From Aquatica leii (Eukaryota > Arthropoda > Insecta > Coleoptera > Lampyridae), in the NCBI GenBank assembly GCA_035610365.1, contig CM069432.1:229918532-229982531 (forward strand): DNA of 64,000 nucleotides, in the 5' to 3' direction. Within the stretch, counting starts at the first letter, position 1. The number at the start of each line of letters is the position of its first letter. The position numbers were made by a program, and so were the translations under genes. Below, piece by piece: positions 12,526 to 24,637 of this stretch. The notes beneath the pieces were generated by a model. That model saw nothing but the letters and a program-made list of their open reading frames with translations, was not told the DNA's origin and did no database searches.

Positions 12526-12798
12526 TCATCATCTGTGAGTCGTTTCGGTTCTGTGAACGATATTTTTTGCCTTTTATGTCGAGAAAGGCCTGGGAGGTCA
12601 GCCTGTAGCACGTAACAAAACAAATTTTAGGTTATCTTACCTTTAGCTACACGCTATCTGAAATTCACACTCTTTCCCGGAATGCTAACGAAACACTGGC
12701 ATAATGAAATGCATGCCTACGGATGTCACACAAGTGTGCCATTCGCACTCTAACCAGGACCGCTGTGTCACACGTGACATGCGCACTCAAAGGGTTAA

Positions 12799-13789
12799 TA
12801 AATCGTAAGCAAGTGAACAATTGAACACTCTTGCAACGTTCAAGTCATATGAATGATAGGGTCGCAGTTTGATCATCAGATCAATATCGAACCTTCGGAA
12901 AGATTCGGTCATAGTGAACGAATCGACCACTATTATCACAATGGTAGATGCCATCAAGTATATCACTTTTGCAACCGATACATCCGAGTTATTGTAATCT
13001 TTAACGCTTATTTTCTCGGCAACACTAGGGCTACCTGTATTGTTTTTGTAAAACTACTATTCACATGTTTAAAAAAAACATTATCTTAGTATCAACCCCC
13101 GCCGTGGAAGCCTTCGCTTCTAAAAAATAAAATTAATTTGTATTTAGTGTAATTGGTGTTTAATTAGTTAGATTTACTCTTAAAATAATTTAAGGTTTAA
13201 TTTCAACATGAACTGATGAGTCACGGTTCAAACCACAAATCATTCTTATTGTTAATTGCTTTCAAAGAATATTGTTATAAATCACTTAGTAGTAATAAAG
13301 AAAAGTGAATAAAATTGTCTTAAACGTTTATTATTAATTTTACATCATGCATAAAAACTTTCTATAAACATTTTAACACACTGCTTACCTTTATTTTCTT
13401 CATTTTCTTATACCAGCCCATACACACATACATGCTTTGCTTCATCAACACCTTGATGTTTCTTATGAATATGAAATCCAAGCAACCCTATAATCTTAAA
13501 ATGATAAATGACTTTATTTAATAGTTTTTTAGATTATTGCGCAGCAAAAAAAACATTACTTTACCTTACCTTGGTTTAGACATTTTGCGATACCAGTCAG
13601 TTTGTAATAATATATTTTTTGACTGATGTGTTGACCTGCAATTTTCTATAGTCGTAATGATTATTAAATTATTATAAGTAGGATTTATATATTAACAAAT
13701 TAACATTCAACATTATTAATATTAAACAAATATTCGAAAAAAAAATCCGATTTTATCACGTTACGTGGCATACAAATTTAAGCGATCGC
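12799..13789. other. Gene-free AT-rich stretch
   Basis: No coding signal. Positions 13101-13118 are an 18-bp reverse-complement match to the dispersed repeat at 708-725. Confidence 0.5.
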
Positions 13790-14375
13790 GGTTTTCATTG
13801 TTTAGACTATAAGCGACATCTGGCTTAGACCACGGCGAAAAGTAAGACGCAGATTTTATAGACTTAGTCCTAGTTTCTCCTTGAGAGCCAAAATAAGAAG
13901 TTGAACTTTGCCTTTGCCGTTTGTGAACCCAAGAAACTGACGTTTTACAAGACATTGCAGCTTGCACCTTCTGAAAGCTAATTGTAACTAATGGAGAAAC
14001 TATCAGTGACGCTGGTTCATAATAATAATATTTACCAAGAAGACTGTCTAAAACTTAATAAACTTGAGCTATCAGTATTAATCCCTATGAAAGAAAAATC
14101 AAAAGCCAGCCATGAAATAACGAAAAAAAAAATAAAGTTCCGTAAATCGCCACGCTTATCGCAAATGGTATAACGCACCGTCATTAATACTTTTCCATTA
14201 GTGACAATTAGTTCTCTGAAGATGCAAGCTACAAAGTCTTACGAAACGTCAGTTTATTTAAATTCACAAACCCCTTGATTTGACTCACAAGGAGAAAATT
14301 GGATTAAGCCTATAGTCTAGTTACTCCAATACGATACGGTCTACCTCGAAAGTCGCTTATAATCTATACAAAATG
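13790..14375. repeat. Foldback element, about 220-bp arms
   Basis: The left arm (about 13790-14020) and the reverse complement of the right arm (about 14165-14375) align along most of their length. Shared landmarks are ATAAGCGAC at the outer end, TTTCTCCTTG, GTTTGTGAA, AACTGACGTTT, AGCTTGCA and CTAATTGT.ACTAATGGA. The loop is about 145 bp. A third, single-arm copy of the outer end lies near 5935-6010. The short open frames inside are by-products of the repeat. Transcribed, it would form a long hairpin. Confidence 0.85.
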
Positions 14376-14922
14376 TAAAATTTATAATTACAAACTTAGA
14401 AACCCGAAAGAAATGAATGAAGATGTCGGTTTCTTGGCATTCATTAATATATGTCCAGTTATCTAAGAAGTATTCGTCGATTATCACTTATAATACCACA
14501 AGTAGTCAAAGTTATGTGGATTACATTTGTGGTTCGAACAACGTAACATGTTGCACGTCATAACGTGTCAAGAATCGAGAAAAAATTGTCGTTTGAGACC
14601 GCTAGTAAATACTATCGGGTATTTTTATTATTGTGTCCACCGTGTAACCACTGTGGAAACACAGTGTACAAATACATCGTGGAACTAGCTACGATTAGAG
14701 GGTGTTGTTACTGTCTTTCCACAGTCATTTTAAGTTACTATAATTTGCTAGAACATCTCATTTCTGTCATTTCTAATATGTCTGATTCAATTTTGTAGTG
14801 TTTTTCATGATATATCCGTAGTATATTGGCCAGCGATACCAGACGATTAAAATTCGGTCAACGGTTTCATTGAATTTATCGGTTAGTTGCGGAAAGTATT
14901 GTATGTCAAAAACTCCAAAAAA
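14376..14922. other. Gene-free stretch
   Basis: No coding or structural signal that I can support. Confidence 0.45.
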
Positions 14923-14925
14923 TAA

Positions 14926-16514
14926 GGGGAGAGTAGTATACAGTGGGACGCTGTACACAGTCAGACATCTTTAAAATTTCCCGCAGTTTTTACATTGGTA
15001 AATCAGAACCTGCTTCATTCGGTTCTTCCGACCGTAGCCTACGATGATAACCACAATGGCGGAGAATCCTAAGAACGCAGCGGTCGCTATAAATATTTAT
15101 CATTTTCCCACCTGTAAAAGTTACATTTACCTCGATATTCGAATAAAATTTTGAAAAGGTGCGTCTACTTACTCTCATTGTAAGTATTTTATGTTGTTTG
15201 TCTGTTATTTATCAAGATACATTTGCGGTTACAGCAATCTTGCCAAGGATTATTTTTGGTTATTTTTTATGGTACCATGGCGATTAGTCTACAGTGAGAC
15301 GCACCACTCCGGTACACTACTGTCCTACTAAATATATATTGAATTTTGCCCTAATGTCTTCAGAGCTATTTCTGGAGGCTCACGTATCAATTTCAGTAGA
15401 GGAGAAAACGTGTGCAGCAAGTGTCACCATTGTGACACTACCACTTCACTGTAGCTGCAACTGCTAGATAAGGCAGTCTTTTCGTTCAAAGCAGCATATA
15501 ATGCTGCTTGTGCCTTCTGCTTGCTGAATCATCCAGAAATACCCTTAACAATTAAAACAAGTTGTTGGAACAGTAAACACAGCATTTGACGCAGCATTCA
15601 CTCCAAAGAATATAAAGTCTGGATTTTCTAGAAAAGGGATTTACCCTTTAAATGAAAACATGTTCATAGATGCCAACTTGAGAGAATTATCCGTGACAGA
15701 TAGACTGCGGCAATGCAAACCCCCATCCAAGAAAAAGCTGGAGATCCAATCCATTACACCAGCGCGAAACCCGTCTGGAACCTGATGTGTTCTTTCTCTC
15801 AAAGAACCTTCGAGGTTATCCAAAGACTCCTGAAAGGAGAACCCTGCGTAAGAAAACTCAAAAGAAAAAAATCGATAATCATCATCACACTTCTAAAAGG
15901 GGATTTCAAAAGGAAACGTGAAGCAAAAAGAGGCGAAAAAGAGAAGAGGTTGTGTTTGATGAAGAAAAATATAGGTATAGGTTCTAAATTAGAGGATGCA
16001 GACGAGCAGGATTTCTTCGACGCAGATCCTATTCCAACGCTTCACTCATGGGTTTTGAGGGCGAGAACAGGGTCTTCTTCGCTGGACAAGTAGTAAAATA
16101 GAAAGAAAATAAGGTAGTCGTTAACTTCTTGAAGTAGTCTAAGAAACAATGCTTTTCCCGAGGTGAAGGATGAGTCAACTGTTAAAATAAGAAAAAAATT
16201 GCCACAAGCAGAAATCCGTAGGGGTTACTATTGCTTTAAACTACAATGTTGATGTTAATGAATTTAACTAATACAAGAATCGCTTTGTCATATTTGCATT
16301 TTTATGTGAGAAACACGTATTCCACTACTAAAACTTACTGTTCCAGTGTTGACCACCCTAATGTCCCACTGTGTACCTGCGCTGGTACATAGTAGGACAG
16401 TTATAGGCCCTTTTCAAAGAAGTTACCACGTCTAACAGCAAAATAAATGTGAGTTGTTCTTGATATGTCTAATGGATGATTCAGTTTTTCGTACCACTGT
16501 GTACTACTCTCCCC
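14926..16514 (+). mobile_element. pogo/Tigger-like transposon, decayed
   Basis: The left end GGGGAGAGTAGTATACAGTG and the reverse complement of the right end GGGGAGAGTAGTACACAGTG are near-identical terminal repeats. Both ends are flanked by TAA (14923-14925 and 16515-16517), compatible with a TA target. A second inner pair of related sequence (GTACACTACTGTCCTACT near 15311 and GTACATAGTAGGACAG near 16385) strengthens the inverted-repeat structure. A plus-strand transposase remnant lies inside. Confidence 0.8.
15400..16093 (+). pseudogene. pogo-type DDE transposase C-terminal remnant
   Basis: In shifting frames one sees VTIVTLP followed by sequence matching the PPH.SH.LQPLD block (about 15417-15475), then VGTVNTAFDAAFTPKNI, SGFSRKGIYPLNENMF and LSVTDR. 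This is the end of the Tigger/jerky-type DDE domain, whose family consensus has SGFr.tGi.PfN...F. A Lys-rich tail follows, ending at 16093 (frame open from 15713). The N-terminal CENP-B-like DNA-binding part is not recognisable. Several frame changes make it nonfunctional. Confidence 0.7.
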
Positions 16515-16517
16515 TAA

Positions 16518-18374
16518 TGGAAAATTCGAAAGAGAAAGCAGTTGGCGGTTGAGATAAAAATATTTCTTTTAGTAGGTAGTATAAGTTTGGAAAACGAATC
16601 AGAGGAAAGCGTGTTTCGTAAGCAGATAAGAGAGCAATACGGAAAAAACATCCTATACGAATTAGCTTCGCAACTGATTTGAAAAATATATTATAAACAT
16701 TTATCCTCGTTTTGTGCTCAATCAACAATACGCAAGACTTAGGAACAACATTGTTATAGGATAAAAATGTTTGCTCTGTACCTTCTAGGTGAGAAATTTG
16801 AAAGCCGAAAACCCGAAACCATATCATTTTTAATGTTATTAAAGGAATAGACATTGTGGATTAAATGTGTGTACACATTTAAAAAAGTAACTGTTCTTTA
16901 TGTGAATTAATACATAGTTTTTGTACAGACTACAGTATTTATGTATATGCGTACATTATTTCTTATAAATCAAGGCTTTTATTATGATTTGGTAATAAAC
17001 ATTTTATTACATTATCGTAATAATTAAATAGAACGAACGTGTTGCGATGAGAGCGTTTCTAAGGGCGCGAAAGTGTGTTTGGGTGTGCGTTGAGACTTGA
17101 GAATGTGCGTCTACAATACTCAAGGAACAAAAATAGTAATTCACAAATTGTACAAAATTTACGTAGCGAAGATTTCTTAAAAAAAAGTTGTAGCGAACAA
17201 TAAGATGAAAAGATCCGGTTTCCGATGGCAATCTCAACAGAATTGACAGAACATTGAATCATTTAACTGTAATATTCGTTTTCTCAAAAATCTCTTTATA
17301 TTTTCTAAACTTCCATATACCTCATACAGAAATCGACGACTTAAACTTTGTATGAAAGTGATCTAAAAAAATTACACGTCCTACAAACCAGTCATGATGT
17401 TTTAATTATTTGTGAAAACTTCCAACTGAAATAATTGGGAGATCCCATCCTAAACATAACTTCCCTTTTTATTTTCTTAAAACAGTTACATGCGAACCAT
17501 ACTCAGGGTTTATACTTCGAGTTATGCTAACAAACATGACCCTTTCATTTCTGTTTGCATAAATACATATAGAACAAAAATAAGATATGAAAAAGATTGC
17601 TAGTTTTTAGTGAAGACGATGGATATCTTTTATGCTTATTAGATATTTACGCGTAAATTAAATATAAAAAAAATAGAAGTGTCAACAAATAAATTTACAA
17701 ATCTAATGACTTAAAAAAGCCTTGGCAAATGGTTATAGAAAATAATGAACCTGGCATGCATTATATTATATATATTCTTCCAAGAATTAACATACTCAAA
17801 ATATTAATTGTGATTGACGCGTCGTTTTCAGACGCAATAATAATATTAATCAAATCAAATGAAAATTATATTAAACGAAATCTCTTGATCTCGAGTATAA
17901 TGTGTAACATTGAAGGTTTCTTAAACAAGGAAAAAAATACGAAACGACAGTAAATATCTACGTTTATTAATTACAGCGTACAAGTTATAGAGAAGTAAAC
18001 GTTTAAATACATGTATAAAACGTGAATTATAATTGTAGTTGAAACAATTTATAAGAACCTTAAACATATTAACTTAAAAATAATCACTCAATTATTCTTA
18101 AAGAGATTAGGTAATCTAAATCAAAAGATAAATGGTTGGGTTGGACTGGATTTTAGTTCAGACAGGGTTGGGGTAGGCTGACTTTGCCCTTAAACTCCGT
18201 ATTGATCTTTATTCTGACCCGTCTGAGTGCAAGGAGGGCATATTGTGATCACCAATAAAAGATGCTGCACAAATAACATTTAAACTGCGGATAAAAATTT
18301 TATATTAAATTCAAACAATCGTCGTTTAGTAAACATTTTTAAATAGTTAGGAAATTAAAAATAAAGCGCCACTG
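16518..18374. other. Gene-free stretch downstream of the RS/Asn-rich gene
   Basis: No convincing coding region on either strand. Confidence 0.5.
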
Positions 18375-18380
18375 TTTATT
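18375..18380 (-). terminator. Polyadenylation signal AATAAA
   Basis: AATAAA on the minus strand, about 120 nt beyond the stop codon at 18501. It is the nearest canonical signal for the Asn-rich terminal exon. Confidence 0.6.
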
Positions 18381-18500
18381 CAACATTTTAATACATATCA
18401 GCTGTAATTTAGATACACTTAAAGTAAGTTTGAAATAAATCGGTAATTACTAATGTTTACAATAACTAACAAGTGGTAAATCGAACTATAAGCGATACAC

Positions 18501-19522
18501 TTAAAAACTACGATTGAAGTTGGGATTCGGTAATAATGGGCGTTTATTTAGTTGTTGTTGCATAGGATGTTGAGGCCGCGGATTGTTATAATTTTGACGA
18601 CCTCCGTCAAAAAAGTCGGATGCTCTCATTGGTGTGTTTCCCCTAACAGCTGCGTTATTATTAACGTTCGGTGGATTGTTATTTCTGTTGTCGTACATAT
18701 TGGGTCGATTGTTGCCAAAATGAGGTCGAACGTCGAAGTTGTTGTTACCTTTGTTTTGAAACTGCTTGTTGCTGTAATTAGGTGAAGGTTTGCATCCCCT
18801 TGAAAAGTCTGAGGAATTATCTCCACGATAATTGTTAGGATTTTCAGGAGAAACATCAGATAACCCTCTCTGTTGAATAAAATTGTTAGATTGTTTTGGT
18901 TCGGTTTGATTTAAAGTTTGTCTCATAAGTTGAGCAGGAGTTAAATGAGCTATCGACTGATTTTTAAGAGTATCTCTAAAAGGCGTTTTAGCTCCTGGCC
19001 GCATAAAATCGTCGTCCGAAACCTGTGTACTAGAACTAGAGTAGGTAACATCGCATTGAACTTCTTTGTCAACAAACGTGCGCGCTTTACGAATTGCACA
19101 TATTTGACATTTTGCAAAATCCGTTTGACACATTTTCGCTTTACGCGGTGCTATTTCAAATACCGAATCACCGCCCTTGTTGCTAATCGTTGGCCACTTC
19201 GTAGGTGTTGCTTGAACTGAAGCTGAAGATGAATCTTCCTCTATAGGAGCAGTGGGCTTCACAAAAACTGAATCGGAATCTTCCAAAAGTCCAAGGCTTG
19301 CCAAAAGTTTATTTAACGAGTTCTGTAAAGTCGACGGTTGTTCTCCAACTTTGGTAGGTGTTGTAAAAGCAAAACGAATAAATGGAGTTTTCCTTAAAGG
19401 CGATTGGAACTTTGTATCTGCTGGTTTTTCCACGTCTTTATGAACCTTCTTGAGAAAAAATCTTCCATTCAATTGCGAGTTTCCGGCAAGAGATTTTATG
19501 GCATCTTGGCATAACGATATTA
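18501..19522 (-). CDS. Last exon (4) of an RS/Asn-rich protein gene
   Basis: I do not recognise the family. The frame stays open upstream of the first ATG-like codon up to an acceptor (TTACAG) at 19523-19525, so this is an internal-to-terminal exon and not a gene of its own. It begins with the last two bases of a codon and reads ISLCQDAIKSLAG, then a Pro/Thr-rich stretch and a Cys cluster (MCQTDFAKCQICAIRK). The C-terminal half is strongly Asn-rich (YDNRNNNPPNVNNN) with RG/RP motifs and ends NPNFNRSF. Entry phase matches the exit phase of the exon at 38957-38995. Joined, the four exons give 2439 nt, exactly 813 codons. Composition suggests an RNA-associated, partly disordered nuclear protein; that is inference. 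Confidence 0.75.
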
Positions 19523-22500
19523 CTGTAAGTCATTACATTATTTATATAATAATTACAATTTCTTTAAATGCCTACTGGAACAGCATTTCTTAACTTATAA
19601 CATATACTGATTAAGAATGATATTTTGTGTGACAACTTAAGTTTTTATTAGAATCTCAAAGAAATACTTGCTTCTCAGAAATAATGACTAAAATGTAATG
19701 TGAGGTGTAATTATCACAGCGCACTTTAATTTGTTGTGTTTTACACTGTAATTACAAAGTATATAAAAATATTTGTGGTCGCATATATAATAATAAATAC
19801 CACAAACTTCAACTTTCCAAACAAATAAAAAATTAAACTTCCAAAGACTTCAAATGAAAGAAATCATATAACAAATATTGTCGCTTGTTCAGTTAGTGTT
19901 TGAATTTTTTTCAACTTTAAGTTAACGTCAACTTCATTTGTTGTGGTTTGTGAGTCAAAAGTTGAAGAATGATTTTCACAAACGAAAGCTCAGTGTTCGA
20001 TTGACAATTTTTAAATATCAACAACTATTCCTTGGCACTTTGAATAGAACAGATTTTTTCAAACAAAGTAAAAAATACATTACCTTAAAGACCGTTGATC
20101 AACGATATGCTAAGAATAAAGCGATTTCAAAGTAAGACCGCGTTAGGTTAAAAACTTAATTATTTACTTTAATAATTTCTCATTTGTGCCTAAACATAAA
20201 TTTTGGAACTGTGACGCCACACACAAACAATAATGTCGACGACGAAAAAATTATCGTGGAATTTTCCATTTTTATCGAACTTATTACAAACTCAACCAAA
20301 AAAAGACATGTTAACAACAGCTAAGAGCATTTCCACACTAATCAACGCACGAAGGAACGTGTCTATATAACACTGAACAGTTCGAGATTTGATTTAAGAA
20401 GTACAGACATTTTTCTTAGTAGTAGTTGACTTTGAGGTTATTCTACAGAAACAAACATTATTCTACTTTGAGCAACTTTTAAAACCGTATTTAAAACTAC
20501 CACAATATTTCATAGACCTCACAAAAACACAGCAACTGTCAGTTTTGAAAAAAAATCAACAGTACTGAACATATTATTGAATAATATATTTTGAGTTTGA
20601 ACAACCATTTTCAAAATTACACAATGTGTTCAAGATAAGAATGTTCAGCAGGAGGATCTCAATAGTGTAATAGGTACAGATTAAGTTAAATGGGAGAAAA
20701 ATCGCGTAATTTGATAACTATAGAAACGTTTTTGTTTTTGAGTAATTTTCAAAAAAATTACACAGTATTTAAATTATTTTTTACGTTATTAGCAGAAAAA
20801 GGGTAAAAATTCCCAGACTGTATAAACTTTTATGTAGAAACGTTGCTTTTTTCCAAACCTTTTTTTATTCCAATTCAACAATTTAATAAGAGATTAAAAA
20901 GACTTTGATGATCGGTAAAAAAATAGATAACACAAAAATAAATTAAAAAAAAAAACGATCGCTTCCCATGCTGGGAATTAGCAAATGTAAAAATCTCAGA
21001 GTCGATACCTATTGACAAATTACTTTTTGCGATTTAACCTAAGTGTCATTGTACAATAAATTTTATTTCTGTAGCGAATACAGTAGTTGAAGAAGAGTAA
21101 ATAATTGTCTAGATTTTTAGAAATTGTTCGATACTATTTAAAAAATATGAATATTGGAATAAGATAAATTTATGTTATGTTATGTTGTTTCATATCCTCT
21201 TTAGTGGACTTCAAGCCATTTACTTGACGCAAAAAATCCTGAAAAATAAGCATGAAGATCGTAATCCCGAGGACATACGTCCGGTAGCTTAACCTAATAT
21301 CTCCTGCTGATAACTTCAGAAGCTAAATACTACGACTAAAAAACGTGTAACGTATCGTCTTTTATAGGATGGTTATCAGAGCTAATAAAAACGTTGTACA
21401 GTAACAAATAAAAATGTTTCTTACAACTTATTGTTGTGTGTACTTACGTAATATACCCTGTATATCCTAGTTTATACTAGCAATACTTCACCAATAGATA
21501 AAATAGCTTAAAGTTAAGTTAAAAAAGTTTAGCATAACATGTATTGAAATATCGTGTATCATAAGAAAAAAATTGAGTTGCTGTAGAAAAAAGATTTTAT
21601 CAAAAACTTCAATACGTTTTTACTAACTAAGTTTGCTATGAATCGGTAAAAAGCTCTTCTACTATAAACTAAGACACCCCTGTATATTTTGAGGCCCACA
21701 TATATACATATTATGATTCTTACACATTATTTCCATGTTTTCCTATAAAAAAAGTAATTAAAAAAATTCACAATTAGACTAAATCCAAATAAATCTAAAC
21801 ATCACTAAGTTAAGAAAAAAGCTGTCCCATGATTTCTTATTAATAACTTAATATTAAGGTGACTAACGTATAATTATATAAGGTCAAAAGATGTTTACAA
21901 TTAACAAACAATTTAAAATATTAAGCGAAAAATAATGTTAATTCGTTTTTCATGTATAAAATAAAATAAAGAATTGAATAAGAAAATCCTTCACTGTTTT
22001 TCTTCTTTTTTAAGTAAGAATATTTACGCGCCCCCTACAGAGCCTTGGTCGCTTTCTGAAAGGACATGACAGTGTTATAAGAAGCTTCTGGTAGTTGCCA
22101 GAAGAATATATTAGAAATCTAAGGAGGCCGCGACTACTAAAAGATTAGGAAAAAGAAGTGCGTAAGCTAAAAAAACGCGCGAAAAAGTGTCCTGCTACAG
22201 CAGTAATTAAAATTACATAAAAGAATTAAGTTGACGCCTGTTGGTCAAGTGATACCAATCGAAAATTATATTAGAAAATAGTAAACAAAAATAAAACCCT
22301 AATTACAGCTTTGATGACTCGCTCATACATTTGTATAACGCAACTTTCTAGAGCCTCCTTAGTACAACTACAACCCGTACTCCAAAAGTAAAATAAATTT
22401 ATAATATTTATAAGTATATATCCTACTGTTTAGATATGAGTCTGCGGTAGTCGTTGAAAGCCCGAAAGTTCTGAGAGAAAGGTTACAGTTAAATAAAAAA

Positions 22501-23565
22501 AAATATATTACACATGTTTAAGCAGAAGCAAAGAAAACAGTGTGAGACTCAACGCTGCATATGCCATTCACCACCTTATTCCTAGTTATATAATAATAAT
22601 AATAAATTATATACATATAAGTTTATATACGCTCCAAAATTGTGTAGATGCAACGTACAATTTTCTTCCAAAAATTAATTTCTAACCCTTGTGTAAATAA
22701 GTAAACTCATTTAAGTTTTTGTATACATATTCCAGGTAATCATAAATAAAAACGCGCATTGCAAGATTCTGTCTTTGACGCTTTTATAAAATTAAGTAGC
22801 AATTTCGCTGATATAAAAATTGTCAATAAGTATGTAACTAGCTTTTTGATGATAATGATCCCACAATTAGTTTTGTTCCAGGTCGTACGCATACTATCAA
22901 TTAATACTGTATCTCAAAAGTAATTGCATAATTAGATGGATATAAACCTTCCAGTACGAAAAAAAAAGAAAATTTATATTTAAAGAGTCAGACCTAATAT
23001 AAAAGCTGTCTTGAATTCTCCAAACCCAGCGAGTCTAAAGAGGTAACTTTTTAACAGACAATTACTATGTCAAAAAGTTTCGGTCAATGAAATAACACTT
23101 CCCAAGAATTGTCTTTTGAAAATTGTCGATCTGTATGTCTGTACTTCAGAAACAAATTATGTTAAGTCCAAAAATGGCGAATTTGAGTTGAATATTTCAA
23201 GTTCATACACGAAAAGTGATCTTTCGTTTCCTATTTTTGGATTATTCTCATCGTGTTCCCGTAAAACGTTAGATACTTTTAGACTATGTTAAGTCACACT
23301 TAAGTCCCGAGCAAAAGTCGGTTAAATTCCTATTACATTATTTACCTCAGGACATATTTCAACACTGTACTAGCGGGTTGCTTTAGTCAGTGTAGTTACC
23401 AGTAATTTTTAGTGCTTTAGTTAAAAACAAAGATTATGTATTTAAGGACAACTAAAATATCAGATCTTGTTCTAAAAAATCGAGAAATATGTAGTTCTCG
23501 AACTGAAATAAATGAACACTCAACAGACAAGCATTAGCAGTTAGTAAATCACGGTAAGCTCTTTA

Positions 23566-23640
23566 TGAAAGTGGGCGAAACGTTGGCAGCTTCGGTTAGA
23601 TCAACATTGTCCAAACCCGAAAGACGTTCTAATCTTAGTA
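23566..23640 (-). repeat. Dispersed repeat, copy 2
   Basis: The reverse complement matches 735-812 over about 75 bp. It lies directly against the foldback at 23643 and includes GGGCGAAACGTTGGC, a phrase reminiscent of Penelope-like termini. Confidence 0.6.
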
Positions 23641-23642
23641 AA

Positions 23643-24120
23643 GTCGGATTTTTTTAAAGTGTCGTTTTTCGGATTAAAAGTTTAAACACCTACAGAGATA
23701 GACAAACGTTCTGTTTCTCTCTTTGTTTCATTATTTAAATGAGAATTTCGTAACGCCTACAAAGACAATAACTTATTCACGTAATTCTACGGCATGGATA
23801 TGCTTTCTTAATGTAAGAGAAAGACGGTGCTAGAACAATGAAACGTAGAATTTCCACGGTTTATGAGGCTTATAAGTAGTATTCAAACAACACAAAAATA
23901 AATTTAGCTTTCAGTAAATTCTACGTTTTATTCTTCTAGCACCGTCTTCCTCTTACATAAAGAAAGCATATTCATGCCGTAGAATTACGTGAATAAGTTA
24001 CTGTCTTTGTAGGCGTTACGAAATTCTCATTTAAATAATGAAACGAAAAGAGAACGTTTGTCTATCTCTGTAGGCGTTTAAACTTTTAATCCGAAAAACG
24101 CCACTTTAAAAAAATCCGAC
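23643..24120. repeat. 478-bp foldback element
   Basis: Starts GTCGGATTTTTTTAAAGTG and ends with its reverse complement CACTTTAAAAAAATCCGAC, differing by one base further in. The arms continue inward through CGGATTAAAAGTTTAAAC, AACGCCTACAAAGACA, TCTACGGCAT and GACGGTGCTAGAA for about 210 bp each, with a short AT-rich centre of roughly 60 bp. No ORF. Arms remain highly similar, so it is relatively young. Confidence 0.9.
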
Positions 24121-24442
24121 TATATGTTTAATTTGGTCATTTTGTATATGGGTGTTTGAAATGAACATTCTATGGACCTAGCCTTTCTTCCGCTATGGTG
24201 ACTGAACATTCCACTTAGAGCAAAAGCCAATTAAAATAAGAAAAGAAAAAATAACAAGCAGTTTACTAACAAATACTTTTTTGAAGTTGAGGGTAAACAT
24301 ATAACAGTATGCAAATTTCTTTTTCTTAAACACGCTTAATATTTCTCAGCAACCAGTTGACACTGCAATTTGTAAAAAAAGCCGGGGGGATATATTTCTC
24401 CTTATAAAATTTTTGAGGTAGGTAATTACAAACACTCTTCGG

Positions 24443-24637
24443 TGTTGGGACAATCAAATATCTTAAGTTTGCAATGTTAAAAATATATGTTAAGTTGGTA
24501 ACACTGTTAGTTAAGTTTTTTGGATGTATGCAGGAATTATACTCTTATTTAGTTTTATTAAAACGAATTAATAAAATACTATTGAAGTTATATTCGTTTT
24601 AGTTATATTCTGTGGAAACTCACTGCTGAACTCAACA
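24443..24637 (+). repeat. Copia 5' LTR
   Basis: 195 bp, TGTTGGG...CAACA termini, identical as far as I can read to 28698-28892. The inner AATAAAATAC could serve as a polyadenylation signal. Confidence 0.95.

Larger units (their letters stand above)
9872..12610 (-). pseudogene. piggyBac transposase, broken by stops and a nested hAT
   Basis: Read from high to low coordinates. An N-terminal fragment appears around 12540-12610, then the hAT insertion, then 11104-11307 (acidic N-terminal region and start of the core, with ILDNNILDLMARETN). Next comes a block ending DRYIR at about 10880, an in-frame TAA, then LSLDESTVLWKGRL, the YLDNYYNS acidic motif and GGVDHQDQM (10223-10792). A Cys-rich C-terminal domain follows (9872-10177: CKVC, CEQC, CVGNC). 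Two of the expected catalytic Asp positions are present; the middle one is not evident (NEHEN). At least one stop and two frameshifts make it inactive. Confidence 0.8.
9409..12794 (-). mobile_element. piggyBac-family transposon with TTAA target sites
   Basis: Left TTAA is at 9405-9408 followed by CCCATTGACTGCG. The right end reads CGCACTCAAAGGG followed by TTAA at 12795-12798, so the terminal repeats are CCC(A/T)TTGA(C/G)TGCG. Subterminal palindromes of the type GTCACACATGTGTGAC occur near both ends (9552-9630 and 12725-12780). The transposase lies on the minus strand and is broken. A hAT remnant (11487-12525) sits inside. Length is 3386 bp, about 2.3 kb without the insert, normal for the family. 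Confidence 0.9.

Noticed and set aside
16504..16854. 116-codon minus-strand frame
   Set aside because: It begins and ends without gene signals, overlaps the end of the pogo-like element and has hydrophobic AT-biased content.
17729..17953. Open frame of 74 codons on the plus strand
   Set aside because: Composition follows the AT-rich background, and there is no motif, splice context or homologous pattern.
18552..19443. Plus-strand and alternate-frame ORFs over the Asn-rich exon
   Set aside because: Shadows caused by the biased codon composition of the real minus-strand exon.
19938..20135. Open frame of 65 codons near the 5' side of the Asn-rich exon
   Set aside because: It is on the opposite strand to the gene, has Lys/Phe-rich AT-driven composition and no supporting motif.
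22020..22400. Slightly GC-richer patch (CGCGCCCCCTACAGAG) in intron 3
   Set aside because: No inverted ends, reading frame or recognised motif.
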